A stretch of DNA of 15,791 bases from Streptosporangiaceae bacterium. Its GTDB lineage: Bacteria > Actinomycetota > Actinomycetes > Streptosporangiales > Streptosporangiaceae. The notes under the pieces were generated by a model. The model was not told the DNA's origin and ran no database searches. It saw only the letters and a list, made by a program, of their open reading frames with translations. Both the position numbers and the translations under genes were made by a program. The stretch lies in assembly GCA_030041195.1 (NCBI GenBank), contig JASHOI010000637.1:1-15791 (forward strand), written 5' to 3'. Positions 6,301 through 12,297 of this stretch are shown in pieces (position 1 is the first letter of the stretch; the number at the start of each line of letters is the position of its first letter).

Positions 6301-7628
6301 CGACGTTCACCTGGCCGCTGCCCGCTCCCGGCTATCCCGATAACGCGATCGCCGACGGCCAGCAGGTCACGGTCAACGCGCCGGCCGGCACCCAGACGCT
6401 TGGGTTCCTCGGCTCGGCCACCGACGGCCCCAGCCAGGGCGTCGCCACGCTGCACTACTCCGACGGCAGCACGGCCCAGTACTGGCTGGGCCTGAGCGAC
6501 TGGACGCTGAACGCGGGCACCGCCACGCCGTCCTACGGCAACCAGGTCGTGGCCAGCATGACGTACCGCAACTGCGCGGACTGCACGTCCGGGCAGCAGA
6601 CCGTCGGCACCGACGTGTTCTACACGGCGCTGCCGGTCGACCCGGGCAAGACGCTCACCAGCGTCACCCTGCCGTCCGGGACCACGCAGGGCGAACTGCA
6701 CATCTTCGCGATCGGCACGTCGGCGCAGCCGCTGAGCGCCCCGGTGGCCACGTCCGTCAGCCCGGCCACCGCCGCGGCCGGCCAGCAGGTGACGATCACC
6801 GGCTCCGGCTTCGGCGCCACCCAGGGCTCCGGGTACGTGGCGTTCTCTGACAACGGCACGAACTGGGGCTCCCCCGGCAACCTGGCCACGTTCCAGATCG
6901 ACAGCTGGAGCGACACCGCGATCACGTTCACCGTGCCAACGCCGAGCGGGACCGACGGCGAGTGGGCGGTGTGGCCGGGAACGGACGCCTCGGTTACGGT
7001 CGTGAACGGCTCCGGCGACATGTCCGACTCCCCGGTGCTTGAGATAACCCCGACGGGCAACCCCGCCGACTACTACGACAACACCGGGATCTCGCCGGAC
7101 GACGACCAGACGTGCGCGAACTACGACGGCGACGGCTACAGCTATTCGGCCACCGCGCTGGCCGGCGCGGGGCTGACCCCGGGCGCCACCGTGACCGCCG
7201 ACGGCCTGAGCTTCACCTGGCCGGACGCGGCCGCCTGCTCGCCGGACAACATCCTCGCCTCCGGCCAGACCATGCTGGTGAACGGCACGGCCGGGGCCAG
7301 CACGCTCGGGCTGCTCGGCTCGTCGACCAACGGGTCGTCGCAGGGCACGATCACGATCAACTACACCGACGGCACGTCCTCGACCGAGACCGTGTCGTTC
7401 AACGACTGGGCCCAGGGCCCCGGCGGCGGGGACACCGCCGTGGCCACGATGTCCTACCGCAACTCGGACGGCGGCACGTCCCAGGCCATCACCATGTACG
7501 TCTACGCCACCACCGTGCCGGTGGACCCGTCCAAGACCGTGGCTTCGGTCACGTTCCCCGATGTCAGCAGCCAGGTGGGGTCGAGCACCACGGCGATGCA
7601 CATCTTCGCCCTGAGCCTCGGCTCCTGA
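3312..7628 (+). CDS. Secreted GH92-family glycosidase (probable exo-alpha-mannosidase) with TIG and duplicated C-terminal domains
   Basis: 1438 residues. A signal peptide (basic 5-12, hydrophobic 14-32, likely cleavage after ASA at 39) is followed by a Ser/Thr/Pro linker with 8-residue repeats such as SPHPTAST (40-68). The catalytic region (about 120-830) opens with the GH92 hallmarks GGGNTFPGADVPFGMVQWSP (134-153) and GYSLTHLSGPGC (174-185), and includes VEGDPEEYLW (637-646) and NNDDLGAESS (727-736), which I match to the family's acid and base blocks. GH92 enzymes are Ca2+-dependent inverting alpha-mannosidases. Then come a NEW3-like beta domain (about 845-944), a C-terminal domain (947-1136), an IPT/TIG domain (1143-1248) and a second copy of that domain (1252-1436). 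Both copies carry a DxDGDGxSYSA-like acidic loop (968, 1270). Leu24, inside the signal peptide, is a TTA codon (3381-3383). Operators upstream suggest LacI control. The linkage cleaved is not readable from sequence. Confidence 0.9.
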   Translation: MGAKHQAWRTRWPAAVTLAAAGILVIGVSLGGAAGAASASPDPTASATPHPTASTSPHPTASTSPEGSAASTDASAAATGRHTACTKVADGRLANCPRPVSRSKLPAGARNTATVSQPVSDLAALVDTRTWTSGGGNTFPGADVPFGMVQWSPDTSPDRSDGGGYNYGDTSLIGYSLTHLSGPGCSAAGDVPILPMTGALPSGNPNDVTTSFTNTGEVAQAGYYSAQSNMPNTITSQFTATAHSAMGRFTFPRTTSADFLIQLQNSENGDFGDGAEVVGNDEVMGSDTSGDFCGETSNGGQNQQYTVYFDIIFSQPFTASQVITESGQTDPAGVFLTFNTSSDPVIDAKVAISYVSTANAQLDRETENPGWNFSAVKAAAQATWNHLLGRIQVSGGSYAQTQEFYSLLYKDFLQPNITSDVNGQFMGSDMQVHTLAPGQHNQYGIYSGWDIYHSLAELQAMLDPQAASDQAQSLVNYYTENGILQQWGYLNLDNYVMVGDPADAIISDYYAFGARDFNTSQALADMLKQATTVNDVRPGEALEAKYGYLPTDGSYGCCNPHGVVATLLEYDNADLALSQFASALGDQQDAQMLEQRANNWENMFDPGDDLLNPRDETGAYIPGITPTFNDSSELYYVEGDPEEYLWDVPNDYTALFSLLGGDSKVVPELAQYWSQPNGYGMYGEISNEFDLGEQDAADYAGDPAGTQLAINTIDNTVYLPGPDGLANNDDLGAESSQFIWQMLGMYPENPGTDTVLLNGPGFPHESITLPSGRTITENAPGASPTDFYVQSLAIDGQPDSKLSIPFSALASGATLDWSLGTSPSSWGSAPQDAPPSYTAGLRPVVGYASSQQVDVAPGGTSTVQVSTQNATDRPQTVQASVTAPSGLTITPSGGTITVPPDGSGSLTLTVRASSSAAQTFYTIPVSLTDDGTTLPSVALTVLVAPPGSLLTAFDNAGISGDSDVSVADFDGDGNSYSAQALAADGLTAGQPVTVNGTTFTWPLPAPGYPDNAIADGQQVTVNAPAGTQTLGFLGSATDGPSQGVATLHYSDGSTAQYWLGLSDWTLNAGTATPSYGNQVVASMTYRNCADCTSGQQTVGTDVFYTALPVDPGKTLTSVTLPSGTTQGELHIFAIGTSAQPLSAPVATSVSPATAAAGQQVTITGSGFGATQGSGYVAFSDNGTNWGSPGNLATFQIDSWSDTAITFTVPTPSGTDGEWAVWPGTDASVTVVNGSGDMSDSPVLEITPTGNPADYYDNTGISPDDDQTCANYDGDGYSYSATALAGAGLTPGATVTADGLSFTWPDAAACSPDNILASGQTMLVNGTAGASTLGLLGSSTNGSSQGTITINYTDGTSSTETVSFNDWAQGPGGGDTAVATMSYRNSDGGTSQAITMYVYATTVPVDPSKTVASVTFPDVSSQVGSSTTAMHIFALSLGS

Positions 7629-7679
7629 ACGGAACCGCCGGAGCGGCCCGCGCCGTCAAAGTAGGCAGTCACGGCTTGT

Positions 7680-7691
7680 GACAACGCTGTC
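7680..7691. promoter_or_regulatory. LacI-family operator (type B) upstream of LacI-2
   Basis: GACAACGCTGTC lies 62 bp before the LacI-2 ATG and is the exact reverse complement of the 3080-3091 site. A -10-like TAGACT (7692-7697) follows immediately, so the site would occupy the promoter spacer, consistent with autorepression. No good -35 is visible. Confidence 0.6.
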
Positions 7692-7753
7692 TAGACTCTG
7701 CATGGCGCGGGCCGGCCCGGTGATGGCCCGGCTGCGCCGGATCGGGGGACGGG

Positions 7754-8836
7754 ATGACCGCTGGCGACCAGACGCAGCCACGACTGGGCGGCAGCCCGGC
7801 GGCGGGCACTCGCAGCCGCCCCACGATGGGGGACGTGGCCGCTCATGCGGGTGTGGCGCTCAAGACAGTCTCGCGGGTGGTCAACGGTGAGCCCGGGGTG
7901 ACGCCTGCGATGGCCGAGCGGGTCCGCGCCGCGATCGATCAGCTCGGCTTCCGGCGCAACGACAGCGCCCGCGTCCTGCGCAAGGGGCGGACCGCCTCGA
8001 TCGGGCTGATCACGGAGGACATCGCGAACCCGTTCTACTCGGTGCTCTCCCGCGCCGTCGAGGACGTGACCCGCGGCCACGGCCACCTGCTGTTCACCGG
8101 GTCCAGCGACGAGGACCCGGCGCGCGAGCGCGAGCTCGCGCTGGCGTTCTGTGCCCGCCGGGTCGACGGGCTGATCGTGATCCCGGCGTCAGACGACCAC
8201 ACGTACCTGCTGCCGGAGATCTCGGCGGGCCTGGCCACGGTCTTCGTCGACCGGCCGGCCCGCCTGATCGAGGCGGACACGGTGCTCAGCAGCAACGTGG
8301 CGGGCGTCAGGGAGGGCGTGACGCACCTGATACACCACGGCCACCGGCGGATCGGGTACATCGGCGACGCCCCGCGCATCTACACGTCGATGCTCCGCCA
8401 CCGCGGGTACCGCGAGGCCATGGCGCAGGCCGGGCTCAGGGTGGACGACGCCTGGGTGGTGCTGTCCGCGCCGAGCCAGGACAGCATCCGGCTCGCGCTG
8501 CGCCAGATGCTCACCGGGCCGGCCCCGGTCACGGCGCTGTTCTTCGGCAACAACCGCATCTCGGTGGCCGCGGTGCGCGAGTTGCGCGCGCTGGCCGGGA
8601 CGCCCGAGCTTGGCCGCGGCCCCGCGTTCGTGGGATTCGACGACTTCGAGCTCGCCGACATGCTCAGCCCCGGCGTGACCGTGGTGGCGCAGGATGTCGC
8701 CAGCCTCGGCCGGGTGGCGGCGGAACTGCTGTTCCGGCGGCTGGCCGGGGACCGGGGGCCGGCCGAGCGCACCGAGATCGCCACCGGGCTCATCCAGCGC
8801 GGCTCGGGGGAGATTCCGCCGGTACCGGCCTCTTGA
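7754..8836 (+). CDS. LacI/GalR-family transcriptional regulator 2 (LacI-2)
   Basis: A 360-residue paralogue of LacI-1; long blocks such as AFCARxVDGLIV, VDRPA and GHRRIGYxGD are shared. The helix-turn-helix starts at TMGDVAAHAGVA (24-35) with recognition helix LKTVSRVVNG (36-45); hinge NDSARVLRKGRT (69-80); sensor domain from SIGLITEDIANPFY (82-95) to the C-terminal GLIQRGSGEIPP (345-356). The operator-choosing pair is Leu36-Lys37, unlike Pro-Met in LacI-1, which predicts a different operator. The ATG at 7754 has a GGGGGA ribosome site and gives 24 residues before the HTH; the internal ATG at 7826 would start at the HTH and is less likely. It is 125 bp downstream of GH92 with its own operator, and ends 2 bp from the convergent DUF3618 gene. 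Probably represses GH92, the SDR and itself. Confidence 0.94.
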   Translation: MTAGDQTQPRLGGSPAAGTRSRPTMGDVAAHAGVALKTVSRVVNGEPGVTPAMAERVRAAIDQLGFRRNDSARVLRKGRTASIGLITEDIANPFYSVLSRAVEDVTRGHGHLLFTGSSDEDPARERELALAFCARRVDGLIVIPASDDHTYLLPEISAGLATVFVDRPARLIEADTVLSSNVAGVREGVTHLIHHGHRRIGYIGDAPRIYTSMLRHRGYREAMAQAGLRVDDAWVVLSAPSQDSIRLALRQMLTGPAPVTALFFGNNRISVAAVRELRALAGTPELGRGPAFVGFDDFELADMLSPGVTVVAQDVASLGRVAAELLFRRLAGDRGPAERTEIATGLIQRGSGEIPPVPAS

Positions 8837-8838
8837 CG

Positions 8839-9132
8839 CTACTTTCGGCGTTTGCCCCATATTCTCAGGATCGCCACGCCGACCAGCGCGAGGCCCACGG
8901 CGGCGGCCGCCAGCCGCACCTCGGGCCGCGCCGCCTCCTGGAGCACACGCTCCCGCAGCCGGCGCGCGTTGCTGGCCGGGCTGACCCGGTCCGCGAGCGT
9001 GTCGATGGTCTGGGCCAGGCTCTCCCTGGTGCGCTCGATCTGCGCGACAATTGCGTCCGGACCGGACCCGTTCGCGGCTCCGCGCGCGGCGACCGTGCCG
9101 TGCACTTCGACAGCGCTGTCCGTTTCGGCCAT
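8839..9132 (-). CDS. DUF3618-like small membrane protein
   Basis: 97 residues. The stretch IVAQIERTRESLAQTIDTLA (28-47), continuing DRVSP (48-52), matches the DUF3618 pattern (IERTRxxLAxTxDxLAxRxxP) as I know it from actinobacteria, followed by a basic helix (57-70) and one C-terminal membrane segment (about 73-91) with a basic end WGKRRK, so the bulk would face the cytoplasm. DUF3618 proteins have no firmly known biochemical role; they are often near membrane stress-related genes. The ATG at 9132 is chosen over an upstream start in the same frame because GAAGGGA precedes it at a good distance and the extension has no family character. Codons 4-7 contain the perfect palindrome GACAGCGCTGTC. 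It is convergent with LacI-2 at 2 bp. Confidence 0.85.
   Translation of the reverse strand: MAETDSAVEVHGTVAARGAANGSGPDAIVAQIERTRESLAQTIDTLADRVSPASNARRLRERVLQEAARPEVRLAAAAVGLALVGVAILRIWGKRRK
9109..9120. promoter_or_regulatory. Perfect palindrome resembling the type B operator, inside DUF3618 codons 4-7
   Basis: GACAGCGCTGTC is fully symmetric and differs by one base from each of the two sites at 3080-3091 and 7680-7691. It lies 12 bp downstream of the DUF3618 ATG. A roadblock site for LacI-2 is possible, but 12-bp palindromes arise by chance in GC-rich coding DNA and the gene has no obvious link to sugar use. Confidence 0.28.
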
Positions 9133-9190
9133 CGCTAGCGTCCCTTCTCTGCCGCGCCCCCCTGGCGAGTCCCGCGTTCCCGCTAGTCTC

Positions 9191-9206
9191 CCAGGCTGGC
9201 GCCTGG
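9191..9206 (-). other. Hairpin between two minus-strand genes
   Basis: CCAGGC (9191-9196) and GCCTGG (9201-9206) form a perfect 6-bp stem with a 4-nt loop in the 113-bp gap between the unknown membrane protein (stop at 9246) and the DUF3618 gene. There is no T tract, so it is at best a weak or factor-assisted terminator or a leader structure. Confidence 0.3.
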
Positions 9207-9245
9207 CGCACACGGCCGGCCCGGCACGCAGGCGCGTCGCCGGCG

Positions 9246-9836
9246 TCACCGCATCTGCGACTGCGCCCCAAAGGACCGGTCCCGCTGCGCTGCGATCGCG
9301 AACAGCAGCGCATCGACGAGCGCCAGGAACTTCACCGCATGATCCTTGGTTACCCGGGCCGGGTCCGCCGCTACCGCGTTCCGGAGGGTGACTATGCCAT
9401 CGACCGCGCGCACGATCGACTCGGGCACGAGCGCCTGGTCCCGGGCAAACCGGGCGATGGCCGTCGGGTCACCGCTGCCCGTGGGCACCAGCTTGCCGGT
9501 GGAACCGAGCAGATCCCGCAGCGCCGCCTCCACCGCTCCGTACGCCTGGGCGATGGCGGCGGGAGGGTCGTCCTCGGTCGCGGCGGCGAACCTGAGCAGC
9601 ACCGGCAGCGAGGCCGGCGTGCCGGCCGACACCGTGGCCGTCAGCTCCGCCCTGACCTGGCTGACCGTGCGGTCGAACTCGGCGTCGGACTGCCCGGAGC
9701 GGAGCCGCCGCAGGCCGGAAGCAAGCTGCATCAAGATATCGACGATCGGGCGGCGCAGGAATATCACGATCACCACGATCGCGAGCGGCCACGCAAGCGC
9801 GCCGACAAAGTCAATGACGAATTGCAACCCGGACAT
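9246..9836 (-). CDS. Membrane-anchored protein of unknown function (possibly HEPN-like C-terminal region)
   Basis: 196 residues. One N-terminal membrane segment (about 7-27, ending in RRP) would leave residues 28-196 in the cytoplasm. The soluble part is helical; an amphipathic stretch 31-69 is followed by a compact region (80-182). The latter, with AVEAALRDLL (101-110), GIVTLRNAVA (147-156) and a closing hydrophobic helix (164-182), resembles DUF4145/HEPN-like domains, where an RNxxxH-type motif is usual; here the position of His is Ala157/Asp158, so a nuclease activity is unlikely. I do not recognise the family with confidence. The ATG at 9836 was chosen because it starts the membrane segment directly and has a TACCGT -10 six nt upstream (leaderless type). 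The next gene is divergent with 17 bp between ATGs. Confidence 0.75.
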   Translation of the reverse strand: MSGLQFVIDFVGALAWPLAIVVIVIFLRRPIVDILMQLASGLRRLRSGQSDAEFDRTVSQVRAELTATVSAGTPASLPVLLRFAAATEDDPPAAIAQAYGAVEAALRDLLGSTGKLVPTGSGDPTAIARFARDQALVPESIVRAVDGIVTLRNAVAADPARVTKDHAVKFLALVDALLFAIAAQRDRSFGAQSQMR

Positions 9837-9841
9837 ACGAG

Positions 9842-9848
9842 TACGGTA
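9842..9848. promoter_or_regulatory. Symmetric bidirectional -10 element between two leaderless genes
   Basis: TACGGTA is flanked by exactly 5 bp to each divergent ATG (9836 on minus, 9854 on plus). Read forward, TACGGT is a TAnnnT -10 six nt before the plus ATG; read backward, TACCGT is a TAnnnT -10 six nt before the minus ATG. Both genes lack a Shine-Dalgarno, as in leaderless actinobacterial genes. Confidence 0.5.
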
Positions 9849-9853
9849 GCGGA

Positions 9854-10546
9854 ATGGCGGTGCAAGCGGTGATCTTCGACTGGGGCGGGACGCTGACCCC
9901 GTGGCACACGGTTGATCACGCGGTTCTGTGGCGCGATGTCTGTGCGCTGCACTTCGCCGACCAAGTGGCGGAACGCACCGCCGCCGCGATCCGGGCCGCC
10001 GAATGGGAGCTCTGGCGGGTGGCCGAAAGCGAAAACCGGAGCGCGACAATGCAGCACGTGTTCGAGCGCGCCGGGGTGATACCGACCGCGGCGTTTCTGG
10101 CCAGCTACTTCGAGGCGTGGGAGCCGCACACGCTGACCGACCCGGACGTGGCGGACCTGTTCCCGCTGCTGCGCGCGGCCGGGATCAAGATCGGCGTGCT
10201 GTCGAACACGATGTGGCCCCGGAGCGCGCACGACCAGGTCTTCGCCAGGGACGGGGTGCTCGAGCTGATCGACGGCGCGGTCTACAGCAGCGAGATCGAC
10301 TGGACCAAGCCGCACCCCGAGGCGTTCCGGGCCGCGATGGCGGCCGTCGGGGCGACCGACCCGGCCGGGTGCGTGTTCGTCGGCGACCGGCCCTACGACG
10401 ACGTGTACGGCGCCAAGCGGGCCGGGATGCGCGCGGTCCTGGTCCCGAACAGCGACGTGCCCGGGTACAGCGAGGCCGAGCCGGACGCGGTCATCGCCAG
10501 GCTGGCGGACCTGGCGCCGCTGATCGAGGACTGGCAGCGCGGCTGA
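9854..10546 (+). CDS. HAD-superfamily hydrolase with variant motif I
   Basis: 230 residues with all four HAD blocks: motif I FDWGGTL (8-14, nucleophile Asp9), motif II LSNT (116-119, Ser117), Lys152 in TKPHPEAF, and motif IV VFVGDRPYDDV (174-184, Asp178 and Asp182/183). A helical cap fills about 17-95. The second Asp of the usual DxD in motif I, the general acid/base of HAD phosphatases, is Gly11. The same substitution type (DWAGT) occurs in phosphonoacetaldehyde hydrolase, so an ordinary phosphomonoesterase role should not be assumed, although the fold assignment is secure. There is no ribosome site; a TACGGT six nt upstream suggests a leaderless message. It ends 3 bp from the convergent small membrane protein gene. 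Confidence 0.9.
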   Translation: MAVQAVIFDWGGTLTPWHTVDHAVLWRDVCALHFADQVAERTAAAIRAAEWELWRVAESENRSATMQHVFERAGVIPTAAFLASYFEAWEPHTLTDPDVADLFPLLRAAGIKIGVLSNTMWPRSAHDQVFARDGVLELIDGAVYSSEIDWTKPHPEAFRAAMAAVGATDPAGCVFVGDRPYDDVYGAKRAGMRAVLVPNSDVPGYSEAEPDAVIARLADLAPLIEDWQRG

Positions 10547-10549
10547 CGG

Positions 10550-10804
10550 TCACCCGAAGAAGACCACCCGGAGCGCGAGCACCAGGCCGACCAGGGCGAT
10601 GGCCAGCAGCGCCTTGACCGCCAGGCCCTGCTCATAGCGCACGTCGCGGCGGATCTCGTCGTCGAAGGACGGGGCCGACGGCGGGGCGCCGGGGAACGCC
10701 TCCGGCTCGCCCCGCGACGGCGGCGGCTGGCCGTCTCCGATGATGCCGCCGTCAGGCGGCGCGGGGGGGTTAGGGGGGTCGTCCCCCCTGGACGGTACTG
10801 TCAT
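10550..10804 (-). CDS. Small Pro-rich single-pass membrane protein at the end of the glycan operon
   Basis: 84 residues: a Pro/Gly-rich hydrophilic part (1-47) with PPNPPAPPDGG, a charged segment DDEIRRDVRYEQG (48-60), and one C-terminal membrane helix (about 62-82). The ATG at 10804 overlaps the TGA of the glycosyltransferase gene as ATGA; an ATG 14 codons further upstream in the same frame is less likely. No family is recognised. Position as last gene, coupled to a membrane glycosyltransferase, suggests a small accessory subunit, in the way small membrane partners (PgaD-like) accompany PgaC-like synthases, but there is no sequence evidence for that homology. Its first codons form two strong hairpins. 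Confidence 0.75.
   Translation of the reverse strand: MTVPSRGDDPPNPPAPPDGGIIGDGQPPPSRGEPEAFPGAPPSAPSFDDEIRRDVRYEQGLAVKALLAIALVGLVLALRVVFFG
10745..10789 (-). other. Two adjacent perfect GC hairpins in the 5' codons of the small membrane gene
   Basis: AGGGGGG (10772-10778) pairs with CCCCCCT (10783-10789) around a 4-nt loop, and GCCGCC (10745-10750) pairs with GGCGGC (10755-10760) around GTCA. Both are within codons 6-20 of the downstream gene, starting 15 nt after its ATG. They encode Pro/Gly codons, so low-complexity coding may explain them; they could also slow ribosomes or polymerase at the operon's end. Confidence 0.5.
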
Positions 10805-12297
10805 GTCGGCGCCGCCACCTTCCCGGTCTTCTCCGTCTTGTCCCATGTCTGTTCAGCCCCCCGGAACTCCTTCACGTACGCGGCCGTGGTGATCGCGCAC
10901 AGCAGCGGCCCGTAGCCGCCGATGTACACGAACAGCGGGCTCAGGAACCTGCCGCCGCGGCGCGGCTCGGCCACCTTGCCGAGGAACGCGACGCCCATGC
11001 AGCCGGCCAGCCAGATGTAGGTGAACAGCTCGATGCCGCGGACCCAGCCATGGGTCATCGTGAACCCGGCCGCGGTGACCAGCTCGTGTGACGCCCAGTA
11101 CAGCGGCGCCGGCAGCACCGCGGCCAGCAGGATCAGCACGTTGATGGCGCCGGGGAACAGCAGCGCCTGAACCCACGTGCGCCGGCCGATCACCGGGTCG
11201 ATGAGCAGGGCGAACGACGTGATGAAGACATAGGTGATCACGTTGGTGAGCCACAGCACGTGAAAGGCGGACCAGGCCAGCGTGTTGTCGATGAAGTAGA
11301 GCACGACCAGTGACGCGGACGAGCAGATCATGAACACCGGAAGCAGCAGCAGGCAGAACCAGAGCAGGCCAAAGCTGATGCTGCCGAGCCGGCTGGAGGC
11401 CTGATGCCGGAACCAGACGTGCGAGAACATCCTGGTGACCTGGACGTTTCCTCTGGCCCAGCGCAGCCGCTGCTTCCACAGCCCGACGATGCTCCCTGGC
11501 TCCTCGGCCCAGACGGTCGCGTGCGGCTCGAACACGACCATCCGGCCCGCGGTCTGGGTACGGAACGTGGTGACCGTGTCCTCGGCGAGCGTGCCGGTGT
11601 CGACCCGGCCGCCGACCGCCTCGATGTTTTCCCGCGAGTGCAGCTGCGCGCCGCCGGCCAGGCAGGCGATCACGCCGAGCACGTCCTGGCTGCGGCGGGC
11701 CGCGGCCTGGGCGGTGATGTACTCGTAGCCGATGAACCGGTTCATGTAGTTGCCCGGCTGGCTGCCCTCCTTGATGTACGCGGTGACCGAGCCGACCTTG
11801 GGGTCGGCCAGGTGCCGGCTCATCTTGCGCAGCGAGTCGGGCTCGTAGATGACGTCCGCGTCCATGATCAGGACCGCCTGCATCCAGTCGTCGCTCAGGA
11901 TGATCTCCAGGCCGTGGTTCAGCGTCGCGGCCTTGCCCTCGCCGCCCTTCTCCCGGCGCAGGTGGAAGACGTTGCCCGGGTACTCGGCGGCCTTTGCCTG
12001 GATCACCTGCGGCGTGGCGTCGGTGCTCGCGTCGTCCACCACGTAGATGCGCAGCCGGTCCCGCGGGTACTGCAGGCGCATCAGCCGGTCGATCGACGCC
12101 CCGATGACCGCGTGCTCGTTCCAGGCCGGGATCAGGATCGCCATGCGCGGGAAGAACGGCCGGCACTTCGCGTAGTGCAGCCGGCGGAAGTGGAGCGCGA
12201 CGAGCAGGAACTGGTAGTCGGCGACCAGCAGTGGCACCGCGCCGACGATCACCAGCACCACGAGCAGCCACTTGATGCCGAGCAGGACCTGCGCCAT
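10801..12297 (-). CDS. Processive membrane glycosyltransferase, family 2 (PgaC/HAS/cellulose-synthase-like)
   Basis: 498 residues. An N-terminal membrane region (about 5-35) precedes the GT-A domain, which shows ILIPAWNE (54-61), VVDDAS (86-91), the DxD motif MDADV (145-149), the acceptor-site acidic pair in AEDT (Glu239-Asp240) and the processivity motif QRLRW (276-280). Membrane helices follow (about 308-336, 342-366, 377-397, 423-440, 454-475). This order is that of synthases that make beta-linked polysaccharides from UDP-sugars and pass the chain through their own channel. The ATG at 12297 shares one base with the PHP gene's TGA (TGATG); the upstream open frame is a shadow. Together with a PIG-L deacetylase two genes upstream, an N-acetylhexosamine polymer such as poly-GlcNAc or chitin-like glycan is a reasonable guess. 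The sugar cannot be read from sequence. Confidence 0.92.
   Translation of the reverse strand: MAQVLLGIKWLLVVLVIVGAVPLLVADYQFLLVALHFRRLHYAKCRPFFPRMAILIPAWNEHAVIGASIDRLMRLQYPRDRLRIYVVDDASTDATPQVIQAKAAEYPGNVFHLRREKGGEGKAATLNHGLEIILSDDWMQAVLIMDADVIYEPDSLRKMSRHLADPKVGSVTAYIKEGSQPGNYMNRFIGYEYITAQAAARRSQDVLGVIACLAGGAQLHSRENIEAVGGRVDTGTLAEDTVTTFRTQTAGRMVVFEPHATVWAEEPGSIVGLWKQRLRWARGNVQVTRMFSHVWFRHQASSRLGSISFGLLWFCLLLLPVFMICSSASLVVLYFIDNTLAWSAFHVLWLTNVITYVFITSFALLIDPVIGRRTWVQALLFPGAINVLILLAAVLPAPLYWASHELVTAAGFTMTHGWVRGIELFTYIWLAGCMGVAFLGKVAEPRRGGRFLSPLFVYIGGYGPLLCAITTAAYVKEFRGAEQTWDKTEKTGKVAAPT

Noticed and set aside
3381..7601. A 1406-codon open frame on the minus strand opposite GH92
   Set aside because: It is the antisense shadow of a high-GC gene: composition is Arg/Val/Gly/His-rich with no domain, and the plus frame has signal peptide, ribosome site and GH92 motifs.
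7635..7646. Possible terminator after GH92 (CCGC ... GCGG)
   Set aside because: Only a 4-bp stem with no T tract; not supportable.
10805..10846. Earlier ATG for the small membrane protein (10846)
   Set aside because: It would overlap the glycosyltransferase by 46 bp; the ATGA overlap at 10804 is the pattern used by the other operon junctions.
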